This document shows positions 1-8,887 of a stretch of DNA of 64,000 nucleotides, in pieces. The stretch covers positions 124,001 through 188,000 of the forward strand of contig NZ_JABSNK010000005.1 in the NCBI RefSeq assembly GCF_013294005.1, in the 5' to 3' direction. Each line of letters starts with the position of its first letter. Position 1 is the first letter of the stretch. The notes beneath the pieces are model-generated. The model searched no databases. It was not told the DNA's origin and was given only the letters and a program-made list of their open reading frames with translations. The position numbers and the translations under genes were made by a program. This stretch comes from Flavobacterium gelidicaeli. GTDB taxonomy: Bacteria > Bacteroidota > Bacteroidia > Flavobacteriales > Flavobacteriaceae.

Positions 1-319
1 CTAAAATAGCCTCTAAAAAAGCAATAAAACAGCCAAAAACAACGAATAAAACCTCTATTTATACAATTTTATGTTATTATAAAATTATTAAAACGAAGCC
101 TAGATTATGATATTACAAATAAAACTATCTCTAAAAATTAATACTTGAAAAATTTAACATACTTGCATTATATTTTAATTACCCCAATGAATCAAATACA
201 AAAAATCGTTAATAGTAAATACATTTTTACTATTAACGATTTTTTCATTTATATTTCGAACTTTACTTTCGATAAAAACCGAAATCAGCAGGAAAATTAT
301 ATTTAAAACATTTGCATAA
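1..319. other. AT-rich intergenic region at the left edge
   Basis: No convincing gene is seen here. The only clear structure is the long hairpin at 201-245, listed separately. The rest is AT-rich sequence with no match I recognise. A short open frame on the minus strand across 175-360 overlaps the hairpin and the helicase end and looks accidental. Confidence 0.6.
201..245. terminator. Perfect 19-bp hairpin, probable bidirectional terminator
   Basis: The left arm (201-219) and right arm (226-244) are perfectly complementary, with a 6-nt loop. The arms begin with an A run and end with a T run, so the hairpin can act as an intrinsic terminator on either strand. It lies about 75 bp beyond the minus-strand helicase stop codon and probably ends that transcript. 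Confidence 0.75.
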
Positions 320-1666
320 TTATTCCTCTTCTTTTTTAATAACTTTTCTAGCAACTTCAATTTTGAATTTCTTGCCTTTCATTTTTTGATCTTTAATATT
401 ATGCAATAAATCTTTTACTTTTGAAAATTTAACTGCAGCAAACGAAATAAAATCTTTTACTTCTATCAATCCTAAATCTCCTTTTTCAAGTTGCCCTTTC
501 TGAGAAAAGAAACCTACTATGTCAATTTTATTTAATTTATTTTTCTTACCACCACTAATGTATATCGTTTGATATTGCGGTGGCTTCGGCAAGCCTGTGG
601 CATTTTCGATACTTACAGAGGTCATTCCGTAATCAATATAATCCATTTTTTTCTCACTTTCATGAGTTATAATATAAGCTGTTCCAGAAGCAGTCATACG
701 CGCTGTACGACCATTTCTATGCGTAAACTCATCTTCTTTTGAAGGTAAATGGTAATGAATCACGTGGTTCATCTCAGGAATATCTAATCCACGTGCCGCA
801 AGATCAGTAGTAATCAAGTAACTTACACTACCGTTTCTAAATTGAATTAATGCACGCTCACGCTCATCTTGGTCCATACCACCATGATAATAGGTAGCAT
901 AAATTCCTTTTTCATTCAGCGTATCACTAATGCGCTCTGCAGCATCTCTATGGTTACAAAAAACAATAGCTGATTCTGACTTTAAAGAACAAATCAAGTT
1001 GAATAAGGTACCCATTTTATCCTTTTCTTTAGAAACAACCAGCTTCATCGCTAAATTTGTTTCTTCAATATGTTCCGGAATAAAATCAAGAATGGTTGGG
1101 TTCACTACCCTAGTGTATTTGGGAATCTCAATATCAGAAGTTGCCGAAACCAAAACACGTTTATTTAACTTGCTTAATTTGCCAATGATAAACGACATTT
1201 GCTCATGAAAACCCAACTGCAATGATTTATCAAACTCATCGAGAACTAGCGTTTGTACTTTATCTAATCTAAAAGTTCCTCTATCAATATGGTCCGCAAT
1301 ACGACCCGGAGTTCCTATTAATACTGCTGGAGGATTACTCAAGTTTTTTATTTCAGTATCAATGGAGTGACCTCCATAACATACGTTGACTTTATAAGTA
1401 GTTCCCATTTTTTTCCAAACCTGCTCTATCTGTAATCCTAATTCTCTTGAAGGAACTAATATTAAACATTGAACAGATAAAATTTCAGGCTGCAATAACT
1501 CTAATACAGGTAATAAAAAGGCTAAAGTTTTACCTGAACCTGTAGGTGATAATAACAATACATTATTATCATTTAATATGGCATCTTGGGCTACTTCTTG
1601 CATTTCATTCAAGCTTTCTATGCCTAAATTTAAAAGTATGTTATTGGAATGGTGTGTAGAATTCAT
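320..1666 (-). CDS. DEAD-box-type ATP-dependent RNA helicase with DbpA-like C-terminal RNA-binding domain
   Basis: This is a 448-residue RNA helicase. The sequence shows a Q-motif region near residue 15, Walker A SPTGSGKT, motif Ia PSRELGLQ, TPGRI, the motif II variant LDEFDK (DEFD instead of DEAD), SAT, and motif VI HRNGRTAR. The last 80 or so residues resemble the DbpA RNA-binding fold, which in DbpA directs the enzyme to 23S rRNA. A ribosome-assembly role is therefore inferred. The frame stays open upstream to 1768, but I chose ATG 1666: a TACCTTTG -7 element lies just upstream (1681-1688), and the extra residues look non-coding. The exact RNA target is unknown. Confidence 0.9.
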   Translation of the reverse strand: MNSTHHSNNILLNLGIESLNEMQEVAQDAILNDNNVLLLSPTGSGKTLAFLLPVLELLQPEILSVQCLILVPSRELGLQIEQVWKKMGTTYKVNVCYGGHSIDTEIKNLSNPPAVLIGTPGRIADHIDRGTFRLDKVQTLVLDEFDKSLQLGFHEQMSFIIGKLSKLNKRVLVSATSDIEIPKYTRVVNPTILDFIPEHIEETNLAMKLVVSKEKDKMGTLFNLICSLKSESAIVFCNHRDAAERISDTLNEKGIYATYYHGGMDQDERERALIQFRNGSVSYLITTDLAARGLDIPEMNHVIHYHLPSKEDEFTHRNGRTARMTASGTAYIITHESEKKMDYIDYGMTSVSIENATGLPKPPQYQTIYISGGKKNKLNKIDIVGFFSQKGQLEKGDLGLIEVKDFISFAAVKFSKVKDLLHNIKDQKMKGKKFKIEVARKVIKKEEE

Positions 1667-1680
1667 TTTTATAATTTGCG

Positions 1681-1688
1681 CAAAGGTA
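1681..1688 (-). promoter_or_regulatory. -7 promoter element of the helicase gene
   Basis: The minus strand reads TACCTTTG, a perfect TAnnTTTG Bacteroidota -7 element, placing the transcript start about 9 nt before ATG 1666. No TTG was seen at the expected -33 distance. Confidence 0.55.
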
Positions 1689-1737
1689 GTCAAAATTGTT
1701 AGACGAGGGTTGGCATGATTTTTATAATATAAAACAC

Positions 1738-1775
1738 AAAAAAGGTTAATAATCTTTACGACTACCAACCTTTTT
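1738..1775 (-). terminator. Intrinsic terminator of the Nudix gene
   Basis: The inverted repeat AAAAAGGTT (1739-1747) / AACCTTTTT (1767-1775) is followed on the minus strand by a T run. It lies 34 bp beyond the Nudix stop codon and upstream of the helicase promoter. Confidence 0.6.
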
Positions 1776-1808
1776 AAGAAATAAGCTACGTGCTAAAGCT
1801 ATCTATTT

Positions 1809-2423
1809 TTATTCCGAAGGGTGTTTTATACCTTCTTCTTCTTCAAATAATAATTTAATATTCTCATAAGAGTTTTTTAAAATCTCTGGAATTTCCTCTG
1901 GACTAAACCAAGCCACTTTTTCTATTCCCTCATCTAATTGTCCTTGTGGCGTGCCTTCAAAGTCTGAATGCATTTCGAACCAATGAGTAATTTTCAGCTT
2001 ATGAACTCCATTACGTTTAAAAACGTGATAGGTTTTTTGAAGTTTCCTCACAATCCTAAGTTGGTTAACACCAGTCTCCTCCTCTACTTCACGCATAGCA
2101 GTATCCTCAATTTCCTCCCCTTTTTCTATTCCGCCTTTAGGCAAATCCCATTTTCCATTTCTAAAAATAAATAAGACTTCTCCTTTTTTATTATATACCA
2201 GGCCACCTCCCGCTTTATTAACAGGAATTTTTGACTTCAAAGTTTTCATAATCTCCTTATCATCAGGATGATACAGGTAGGCTTTTTGAATTTTATTTTG
2301 AAACATTTTTACGATAAGTTGCTTTATATCAATGCTTTCCAATAAAAACAATTGAAAATCTGTTTCTTTTGAAATTTTATTTGTCAAAAAAAGTGGTTTG
2401 TCGTTCACAAAAACTTTATACAT
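1809..2423 (-). CDS. Nudix hydrolase family protein
   Basis: This 204-residue protein carries a clear Nudix box around residues 97-119: GG, then EKGEE, then REVEEETGV, which is the metal-binding GX5EX7REUXEEXGU motif. Nudix enzymes hydrolyse nucleoside-diphosphate-linked substrates; the substrate here cannot be told. The N-terminal 70 residues precede the Nudix fold and are not recognised. The gene diverges from pyrE with only 7 bp between the two start codons, so the two genes must share or overlap their control DNA. Orthologues next to pyrE are familiar in flavobacteria, but a functional link is only inference. Confidence 0.88.
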   Translation of the reverse strand: MYKVFVNDKPLFLTNKISKETDFQLFLLESIDIKQLIVKMFQNKIQKAYLYHPDDKEIMKTLKSKIPVNKAGGGLVYNKKGEVLFIFRNGKWDLPKGGIEKGEEIEDTAMREVEEETGVNQLRIVRKLQKTYHVFKRNGVHKLKITHWFEMHSDFEGTPQGQLDEGIEKVAWFSPEEIPEILKNSYENIKLLFEEEEGIKHPSE

Positions 2424-2426
2424 TTG
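2397..2426 (+). promoter_or_regulatory. Probable pyrE promoter
   Basis: TTTG (2397-2400), an 18-bp spacer and TACATTTG (2419-2426) fit the Bacteroidota promoter form TTTG-N19-TAnnTTTG closely. The predicted start of transcription falls at or within a few bases of ATG 2431, so the mRNA may be leaderless. The -7 element overlaps the start codon of the divergent Nudix gene (2421-2423). Confidence 0.5.
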
Positions 2427-2430
2427 TACT

Positions 2431-3081
2431 ATGATTTTTAATAAAGATACTGCCGAAAAAACAGCCGAATTGCTTTTGCAAATAAATGCAATTAAATTGA
2501 ATCCAGGAAATCCTTTTACATGGGCTTCTGGATGGAAATCACCTATTTATTGTGATAACAGGCTAATTCTCTCATTTCCACCGATAAGAAATTACGTTAG
2601 AGATGAATTTTCTAAACATATAGAAAAACAATTTGGAAAACCAGATGTTATTGCTGGAGTTGCTACTGGAGCAATAGGAATTGGTATGCTTGTTGCAGAG
2701 AGTATGGGACTACCTTTTGTGTATGTGCGTCCAGAAGCAAAAAAGCACGGTCGCCAAAATCAAGTGGAAGGTTTTTTACAAAAAGGGCAAAACGTTGTTG
2801 TCGTTGAAGACCTTATTAGCACTGGAACTAGTAGCTTGAATGCCGTTGAAGCTTTGCGTGCAGCTGGTGCAAATATTAAAGGTATGGCAGCAATATTCAC
2901 TTATGGCTTTGAGATTGCAGAAAAAAACTTTAAAGATGCTAAAATTGATTTGTATACTTTAAGCAACTATCAAAATTTACTGAATTTAGCTGTAGCAAAA
3001 AGTTATATTACTGAAAAAGAAGAAGAAACTCTTAGAGAATGGAGCGTAACTCCTTCTACTTGGAATAATGAAACAAAATAA
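2431..3081 (+). CDS. pyrE: Orotate phosphoribosyltransferase
   Basis: The enzyme joins orotate to PRPP to give orotidine 5'-phosphate in cytoplasmic de novo pyrimidine synthesis. The 216 residues match the family's usual length. Visible features are FTWASGWKSPIYCDNR near the N-terminus, the lysine-rich loop VRPEAKKHGRQN, and the PRPP-binding motif VVVVEDLISTGTSS. I chose ATG 2431 over the open frame beginning at 2398 because the first 11 residues of the longer frame are unlike PyrE and overlap the predicted promoter. An SRPBCC protein gene follows after 11 bp and is probably co-transcribed. Confidence 0.95.
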   Translation: MIFNKDTAEKTAELLLQINAIKLNPGNPFTWASGWKSPIYCDNRLILSFPPIRNYVRDEFSKHIEKQFGKPDVIAGVATGAIGIGMLVAESMGLPFVYVRPEAKKHGRQNQVEGFLQKGQNVVVVEDLISTGTSSLNAVEALRAAGANIKGMAAIFTYGFEIAEKNFKDAKIDLYTLSNYQNLLNLAVAKSYITEKEEETLREWSVTPSTWNNETK

Positions 3082-3092
3082 ATAATAAAAAT

Positions 3093-3485
3093 ATGAACTT
3101 ACAAAGTCCAAAAGTTACTGTTCAAAAATCAGCAGAAGAATTATTTGATTTATTGACTGATGTGAAAAACTTTGAAAAATTAATGCCGGACAATATCGCT
3201 AAATTTGAAGTAATTGGAGCCGATGCTTTTATTTTTGGATTAAAAGGAATGCCAGAAATCAAATTAAAAATGAAAGAAAAAGTAGCTCCTAGTAAAATCA
3301 CTTTAGGTGCAGCTAGCGATAAACTACCTTTTACATTAGTTACTAACATTGATCGCTTATCAGATGCTACAAGTGAAGTTAAACTTGATTTTGAAGGAGA
3401 TTTCAATCCAATGATGGCCATGATGATTAAAGGCCCTATTGGAAAATTCATTGAAACACTTGCAACAAATATGGGGAAATTATAA
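3093..3485 (+). CDS. SRPBCC-fold protein of unknown function
   Basis: This 130-residue protein has the look of the polyketide-cyclase/START-like (SRPBCC) fold: an N-terminal strand, then FDLLTDVKNFEKLMPDNI, and a long C-terminal helix ending IGKFIETLATNMGKL. Proteins of this fold bind small hydrophobic ligands. No ligand or reaction can be assigned. It follows pyrE by 11 bp and ends at a strong terminator, so the two form a short operon; a role in pyrimidine metabolism does not follow from that alone. Confidence 0.8.
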   Translation: MNLQSPKVTVQKSAEELFDLLTDVKNFEKLMPDNIAKFEVIGADAFIFGLKGMPEIKLKMKEKVAPSKITLGAASDKLPFTLVTNIDRLSDATSEVKLDFEGDFNPMMAMMIKGPIGKFIETLATNMGKL

Positions 3486-3501
3486 TTCCCTCCATTAAAA
3501 T

Positions 3502-3543
3502 AAAAGCCCCTTTTAAACAAGTTTTAAAAGGGGCTTTTTTTTT
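3502..3543. terminator. Bidirectional terminator between convergent genes
   Basis: A GC-centred hairpin with AAAAGCCCC paired to GGGGCTTTT, extended inward by AT pairs, ends in a run of nine T on the plus strand. It serves the pyrE operon and, on the other strand, can serve birA, whose stop codon overlaps its edge. Confidence 0.85.
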
Positions 3544-4270
3544 AGTATAACATTTGAATTTCTTTGATATTATATTCTGCTACCGTATCGTCTTCGAGAA
3601 GCAACTGCAATTTTCCAAATTCCGATACGCCTTGAATGATTCCCATAAAATTTTTATCTAAGTTATCTTTAAAAGGCATCGGCAATCCTTTTTTAAACAA
3701 AAGCTTTAAATATTCCTTCCATAATAAATCAGGTTCTTTATTCAACAAGACTACATTATCCTTTAGTACATTTATAATTTTTAATAAAATTTGATGCTTA
3801 TCAAATTGGCGGTTACATAATACAGCCAAAGAAGCTCCTTTAGGGAGGTTTTCAAAATTAATTTGATTAATATTTAATCCAATACCAATCACTGAACTTA
3901 CAGAACCGTCATTTTTAATGCTATTTTCAATTAATATTCCGCCAATTTTGTAATTATATGACATTATGTCGTTTGGCCACTTTATGCTTAATTGCGGAAT
4001 ATCAAAAGTTTCTAATGCCTGAACTACTGCTAATGCTACAGCAATATTCAAACTATATATTTGGTTTAAAACAGTCAAACTATCTTTAACAAAAACACTC
4101 ATTGTTAGATTTTTACCTTTTTCGGATATCCATACTGACCCCATTTGACCTTTACCTTTTGTTTGACTTTCGGCAGTTACAATTGTAAAATTTTCTAGGT
4201 ATTGCTTATTAGCTAACCCTTTTAGAAAATCATTTGTAGAATCTATGGCATCGAGTTTGATTAGTTTCAT
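3542..4270 (-). CDS. birA: Biotin--[acetyl-CoA-carboxylase] ligase
   Basis: This 242-residue enzyme activates biotin with ATP and attaches it to the carrier protein of acetyl-CoA carboxylase and other biotin enzymes. The motifs are DSTNDFLK near the N-terminus, the adenylate loop region KGKGQMGSVW, KWPNDIM and KIGGILIE. The N-terminal helix-turn-helix of E. coli BirA is absent, so this is the catalytic-only form and cannot be the repressor. It diverges from rsfS. Confidence 0.92.
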   Translation of the reverse strand: MKLIKLDAIDSTNDFLKGLANKQYLENFTIVTAESQTKGKGQMGSVWISEKGKNLTMSVFVKDSLTVLNQIYSLNIAVALAVVQALETFDIPQLSIKWPNDIMSYNYKIGGILIENSIKNDGSVSSVIGIGLNINQINFENLPKGASLAVLCNRQFDKHQILLKIINVLKDNVVLLNKEPDLLWKEYLKLLFKKGLPMPFKDNLDKNFMGIIQGVSEFGKLQLLLEDDTVAEYNIKEIQMLY

Positions 4271-4365
4271 TGACTATAATTTGTGAAACAGAATTTAATA
4301 TTTTGTTAAGGGGCAAAAATAATCACAAAAAATGGTAACTTTACCAACTTATATAAAAAAATTTC

Positions 4366-4737
4366 ATGGCAAAAAAGACGATAAATAATGATGACTTATT
4401 AGCAAACATCATTAAGGGGATAGAAGAAGTAAAAGGAAATGACATTAGCATTCTAGATTTAAGAGAAATAGATACAGCTGTTTGTGATTATTATGTTATT
4501 TGCAATGGTAATTCAAATACACAAGTAAACGCAATTGTTAACTCTATACAAAAAACAGTATCAAAAGAATTAAAAGACAAGCCATGGCATGTTGAAGGAT
4601 CAGACAATGCTGAGTGGGTTCTTATGGATTATGTAAATATCGTAGTACACGTATTTCAAAAACAAATTAGAGAATACTACAATATTGAAAGTTTGTGGGG
4701 AGATGCAAAAATCACTACAATAGAAAACAAATACTAA
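4366..4737 (+). CDS. rsfS: Ribosome silencing factor
   Basis: This 123-residue protein belongs to the RsfS/Iojap family, which binds ribosomal protein uL14 on the large subunit and blocks subunit joining in poor nutrient conditions. Recognisable features are DILDLREID-like sequence, DYYVICNGNSNTQV, WHVEGSDNAEWVLMDY and VVHVFQKQIREYYNIESLW. It is followed 15 bp later by ftsH, so the two are probably transcribed together. Confidence 0.94.
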   Translation: MAKKTINNDDLLANIIKGIEEVKGNDISILDLREIDTAVCDYYVICNGNSNTQVNAIVNSIQKTVSKELKDKPWHVEGSDNAEWVLMDYVNIVVHVFQKQIREYYNIESLWGDAKITTIENKY

Positions 4738-4752
4738 AGAAAAACATACCTA

Positions 4753-6678
4753 ATGGCTAAAGATAATAATCCAAACCCTAACAAGTTTAAAGTAAGTCCG
4801 TGGCTAGTTTATACTGCTATCTTACTAATTTTTCTATTCATAAGCTTCTTAACAGGTAGCTCAAGTTTACAAGAACCCTCTCAATTGACTTCTTCTAAAT
4901 TTAATGTTTATTTAGAAAAAGGGCAAATTGAAAAAGTAATCGTTTATAATAAAGTTGAAGCCGAAGTTTTTTTAAAACCTGAATCTTTAAAACTTAAAGA
5001 ACATCAAAAAGTTGCAAAAGATATTTTTGACCGTCCTAACAAAGGACCTCAATATACTTTTGACATTGGTAATGATGAAATTTTTCAAACTAAATTAGAG
5101 AAAGCAGTTACTGAAGGGAAATTAAAAGAATTTAATTTTCAAGCAAAAAGCAACTGGTCTGACCTACTTATTAGCTTGTTACCAATTATTATCATTATTG
5201 GAGTATGGATTTTTATCATGCGCAAAATGTCTGGCGGAGGCGCTGGAGGTGGTGGGCAAATATTTAATATTGGAAAATCAAAAGCAAAACTTTTTGATGA
5301 GAAAACCGATATCAAAACCACTTTTAAAGATGTAGCTGGATTAGAAGGTGCCAAAGAGGAAATACAAGAGATTGTAGAATTCTTGAAAAATCCTGAAAAA
5401 TACACCAATCTTGGAGGTAAAATTCCAAAAGGAGCTTTATTAGTAGGACCTCCTGGAACAGGAAAAACATTATTAGCTAAAGCCGTTGCTGGTGAAGCAC
5501 AAGTACCTTTCTTTTCATTATCAGGTTCTGACTTTGTTGAAATGTTTGTAGGTGTTGGAGCGTCACGTGTACGTGATTTATTCAAACAAGCCAAAGAAAA
5601 ATCTCCTGCTATCATTTTTATTGATGAAATTGACGCTGTAGGTAGAGCAAGAGGAAAAAGTAATATGTCAGGTGGTAATGACGAAAGAGAAAACACGCTT
5701 AACCAACTACTTACTGAAATGGACGGTTTTGGGACTAATTCTAATGTAATTGTACTTGCTGCAACCAATAGAGCCGATGTTTTAGACAAAGCATTAATGC
5801 GTGCCGGTCGTTTTGACAGACAAATTTTTGTTGACTTACCAGACATTCGCGAGCGAGCTGAAATTTTCAAAGTTCACTTAGCGCCATTAAAAAAAGTAGA
5901 AGGCTTAGATTTAGACTTTTTAGCAAAACAAACTCCAGGTTTCTCTGGTGCTGATATTGCCAACTTGTGTAATGAAGCAGCGCTTATTGCAGCACGTTAT
6001 AACAAAACTGCTGTAGACAAGCAAGATTTCTTAGATGCTGTTGACAGAATTGTTGGTGGATTAGAAAAGAAAAATAAAATTATCTCTCCTGATGAGAAAA
6101 AAGCAATTGCTATTCACGAAGCAGGACACGCAACTGTAAGTTGGATGTTAGAGCATGCTGCACCATTAATTAAAGTAACTATTGTTCCTAGAGGTCAAAG
6201 TTTAGGTGCTGCATGGTACTTACCCGAAGAGCGTCAAATTGTTCGTCCTGATCAAATGCTAGACGAAATGTGTGCTACTATGGGTGGAAGAGCTGCTGAA
6301 AAAGTAACTTTTGACCGTATTTCTACTGGTGCATTGAGTGATTTAGAAAAAGTAACCAAACAAGCAAGAGCGATGGTAACTATTTATGGATTGAATGACA
6401 AAATAGGAAACGTTACTTATTACGACTCAACAGGTCAAAGTGAGTATAACTTATCTAAACCATATTCTGAAGAAACAGCAAAAGTTATAGACACTGAGAT
6501 TTCATTACTTATTGAAGGTCAGTACCAAAGAGCGATTGCAATTCTAGAAGAGAACAAAGATAAATTAAATCAATTAGCTGATATCTTAATCGAAAAAGAA
6601 GTAATCTTTAAAGATGATCTAGAAGCTATTTTTGGAAAACGAACTTTTGATGACAATCTAGAAGAAGTAGTGTCTTAA
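4753..6678 (+). CDS. ftsH: ATP-dependent zinc metalloprotease FtsH
   Basis: This inner-membrane AAA+ protease, 641 residues and of normal length, degrades misfolded membrane proteins and regulatory substrates. Two membrane segments lie near residues 16-36 and 138-157, with the domain between them facing the periplasm. The AAA module shows Walker A GPPGTGKT, Walker B IIFIDEID, and the second region of homology ending RAGRFDRQ. The zinc site is HEAGH. The C-terminus carries the protease helices. It lies downstream of rsfS and ends at a strong terminator. Confidence 0.97.
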   Translation: MAKDNNPNPNKFKVSPWLVYTAILLIFLFISFLTGSSSLQEPSQLTSSKFNVYLEKGQIEKVIVYNKVEAEVFLKPESLKLKEHQKVAKDIFDRPNKGPQYTFDIGNDEIFQTKLEKAVTEGKLKEFNFQAKSNWSDLLISLLPIIIIIGVWIFIMRKMSGGGAGGGGQIFNIGKSKAKLFDEKTDIKTTFKDVAGLEGAKEEIQEIVEFLKNPEKYTNLGGKIPKGALLVGPPGTGKTLLAKAVAGEAQVPFFSLSGSDFVEMFVGVGASRVRDLFKQAKEKSPAIIFIDEIDAVGRARGKSNMSGGNDERENTLNQLLTEMDGFGTNSNVIVLAATNRADVLDKALMRAGRFDRQIFVDLPDIRERAEIFKVHLAPLKKVEGLDLDFLAKQTPGFSGADIANLCNEAALIAARYNKTAVDKQDFLDAVDRIVGGLEKKNKIISPDEKKAIAIHEAGHATVSWMLEHAAPLIKVTIVPRGQSLGAAWYLPEERQIVRPDQMLDEMCATMGGRAAEKVTFDRISTGALSDLEKVTKQARAMVTIYGLNDKIGNVTYYDSTGQSEYNLSKPYSEETAKVIDTEISLLIEGQYQRAIAILEENKDKLNQLADILIEKEVIFKDDLEAIFGKRTFDDNLEEVVS

Positions 6679-6705
6679 AAAATACATTATAATTTAAATA
6701 TTTAT

Positions 6706-6747
6706 AAAATCTTAATTCAAAAGTCTCTTTTGAATTAAGATTTTTTT
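6706..6747 (+). terminator. Intrinsic terminator of rsfS-ftsH
   Basis: AAAATCTTAATTCAAAAG pairs with its exact complement after a 3-nt loop, and is followed by seven T. The next promoter element begins directly at its last base. Confidence 0.85.
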
Positions 6748-6754
6748 ATCTTTG
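6747..6754 (+). promoter_or_regulatory. -7 element of the LUD-cdsA-psd operon
   Basis: TATCTTTG is a perfect TAnnTTTG element and would start transcription about 30 nt before ATG 6792. No TTG was seen at the -33 position. It abuts the ftsH terminator. Confidence 0.55.
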
Positions 6755-6791
6755 GACGTTTCAAATAATATATAAAGTACCTTCAGGATAT

Positions 6792-7394
6792 ATGAGTCTT
6801 TTTAGAAAATTTTTCGGTTCTAGTAGTTCGGCTTCAGATGAGGAAAGAGAAAGAGAAGAACAAGAAACTTCCACTTTTAATAACATGTCTATAGATGAGC
6901 AATTTATCTATCATTTTAAAAAGAACGGTGGTAAATTTTTATATTGTGAAAACATTGAAGAATTAAAAGAACAGTTTGAAAATATCTTAGCAGAGAATGA
7001 TTGGTTTGAAAGCCAAGTCCTATGCTATGATCCAAAGCTTTATGGTTTACTAGACGAAAACAAACTTACCTACGGAATGGCATCTAATCCTAAGTTTCTT
7101 TTTACTAGTTGCGAAAGCTTAATTGCTGAAGAAGGTTCTATACTTTTTTCATCAAAGCAAATTAAGCAACACAAACCAAACGAATTACCCACAAACATTG
7201 TAGTTTATGCTACTACAAGCCAAATGCTTGCTATTAAGAGCGATGGCCTTACTGCTATAAAAAAGAAATATGAAAGGGATTACCCTACCAATATAACTGC
7301 AATAAAATATTTTGAAAAAGCAAAAGAGGAAGACTTTACTCAGTACGGTAGCTCCCCTAAGAATCTTTATTTATTGCTTTTAGAAGACCTTTAG
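6792..7394 (+). CDS. LUD-domain protein
   Basis: This 200-residue protein belongs to the LUD (lactate utilisation, LutC/YkgG) family. An acidic, low-complexity start (about residues 12-28) is followed by the LUD-like core; FTSCESLIAEEGSILFSS and LPTNIVVYATTSQ fit the nucleotide-binding fold. LutC works with LutA and LutB in lactate oxidation, but neither partner is nearby. Here the gene is the first of a membrane-lipid operon, one base ahead of cdsA, so its role may differ from lactate use. That is inference. Confidence 0.8.
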   Translation: MSLFRKFFGSSSSASDEEREREEQETSTFNNMSIDEQFIYHFKKNGGKFLYCENIEELKEQFENILAENDWFESQVLCYDPKLYGLLDENKLTYGMASNPKFLFTSCESLIAEEGSILFSSKQIKQHKPNELPTNIVVYATTSQMLAIKSDGLTAIKKKYERDYPTNITAIKYFEKAKEEDFTQYGSSPKNLYLLLLEDL

Positions 7395-7395
7395 A

Positions 7396-8244
7396 ATGAA
7401 TGAAACTTTAAAGAGATCTATATCAGGAGCAGTATATATTATTTTACTAATCGCTTCTATTCTATATTCAACTGATAGCTTTTTTGCTCTTTTCGGGGCG
7501 TTCTTACTTATAGCAACTTATGAATTTTGTAATTTAGTACAAATCAACAAAGTTATCCCTATACTGTTAGCTGCAGCTTCTTTTGGATTGTTTTATATGA
7601 TTAGCTTCGCTACTAGCAGTAGTCCTTTGTTTGAATTTCGCTTTAGCAAAACATTTGATTTAACACTATTGTTTTCAACTTTGTTTGTATTTATAAAATG
7701 CATGCACTTTCTTTTCGATAATAAAGCCATAAAGATTGATTCCTTTTCTAAATATGTCTATTTAATAGGATACATCATTCTTCCTTTTATTATTATCACT
7801 AAAATCCCTTTTGGAAAAGACGGATACAATCCAAAAATACTAATAAGTATCTTTATTCTTATTTGGACAAATGACACCTTTGCCTATATTGTGGGTAAGT
7901 CTATTGGAAAAACAAAGTTATTTGAACGCATTTCTCCTAAAAAAACTATAGAAGGCTTTGTAGGCGGAGTATTTTTTGCAGTAGTAGTAAGTTATTTCAT
8001 TTCTAAGTATTACATCGAAATTGCAGAAGGAAACATCTATATTTGGATTGTTATTGCCATAATTGTTGGTGTTTTTGGAACAATTGGTGATTTAATCGAA
8101 TCCAAATTTAAAAGAGTAGCTGGCGTAAAAGACAGCGGGAAAATAATGCCAGGCCACGGAGGCGTACTAGATCGACTAGATAGTGTTATATTTGTAGCAC
8201 CAATTGTATTTTTATTTTATCAAATTTTAAATTATGTTTCATAA
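7396..8244 (+). CDS. cdsA: Phosphatidate cytidylyltransferase
   Basis: This integral membrane enzyme makes CDP-diacylglycerol from phosphatidic acid and CTP, the branch point of phospholipid synthesis. The 282 residues hold about seven membrane segments. The family signature is near the C-terminus: KDSGKIMPGHGGVLDRLDS, with the conserved D-R-x-D-S. Its last 11 bases overlap psd, which uses a product of the same pathway. Confidence 0.94.
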   Translation: MNETLKRSISGAVYIILLIASILYSTDSFFALFGAFLLIATYEFCNLVQINKVIPILLAAASFGLFYMISFATSSSPLFEFRFSKTFDLTLLFSTLFVFIKCMHFLFDNKAIKIDSFSKYVYLIGYIILPFIIITKIPFGKDGYNPKILISIFILIWTNDTFAYIVGKSIGKTKLFERISPKKTIEGFVGGVFFAVVVSYFISKYYIEIAEGNIYIWIVIAIIVGVFGTIGDLIESKFKRVAGVKDSGKIMPGHGGVLDRLDSVIFVAPIVFLFYQILNYVS

Positions 8245-8887
8245 AGAAGGAACCAAGACTATCTTATTAGGAATTATTTTTATGGTGGTTGCACTATTAA
8301 TTTCTGATTATTTCATTGACAATAATTGGCTTAAAATGGCAATTCAAATCGGTGCGCTGTTAATTTTGATTATCATTTTACAATTTTTCAGAAATCCGAA
8401 AAGAGTAGCGATAATAAATGAGAACCAAATTTTAGCACCTGTAGATGGTAAAGTTGTGGTAATTGAAGAGGTTTATGAAGGAGAATACTTTAAAGACAAA
8501 CGCATTCAGGTTTCTATTTTCATGTCTCCTATAAATGTACACGTTACTCGTTACGCAATAAGCGGACTTGTAAAATTCAGTAAATACCATCCTGGTAAAT
8601 TTTTGGTTGCTTGGCACCCAAAAGCAAGTGAAGAAAACGAAAGAACTACTGTAGTGGTTGAAAACAATACTTTTGGCGCTATTTTATACCGTCAAATAGC
8701 TGGTGCATTAGCGCGTCGTATTGTGAATTACGCTCAGGAAGGAATGCAAGTTGTTCAAGGTACTGATGCCGGTTTTATTAAATTTGGTTCACGAGTTGAT
8801 ATCTTTTTGCCATTAGGTACACCCATTGATGTGGTACTTAACCAAAAAGCCATTGGTGGAAAAACAATTATTGCAACTAAAAAATAA
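8234..8887 (+). CDS. psd: Phosphatidylserine decarboxylase family protein
   Basis: This 217-residue proenzyme converts phosphatidylserine to phosphatidylethanolamine. Two membrane segments (about residues 8-26 and 33-50) are followed by the catalytic domain with DGKVVVIEE and the HVTRY region. The self-cleavage and pyruvoyl-forming serine lies in IKFGSRVDIFLP near residue 180, the short-form FGS version of the LGST motif. It is translationally coupled to cdsA by overlap and shares one base with the next gene. Confidence 0.92.
   Translation: MFHKEGTKTILLGIIFMVVALLISDYFIDNNWLKMAIQIGALLILIIILQFFRNPKRVAIINENQILAPVDGKVVVIEEVYEGEYFKDKRIQVSIFMSPINVHVTRYAISGLVKFSKYHPGKFLVAWHPKASEENERTTVVVENNTFGAILYRQIAGALARRIVNYAQEGMQVVQGTDAGFIKFGSRVDIFLPLGTPIDVVLNQKAIGGKTIIATKK

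Noticed and set aside
175..360. Minus-strand frame of 61 codons
   Set aside because: It overlaps the terminator hairpin and the helicase end and has a low-complexity composition.
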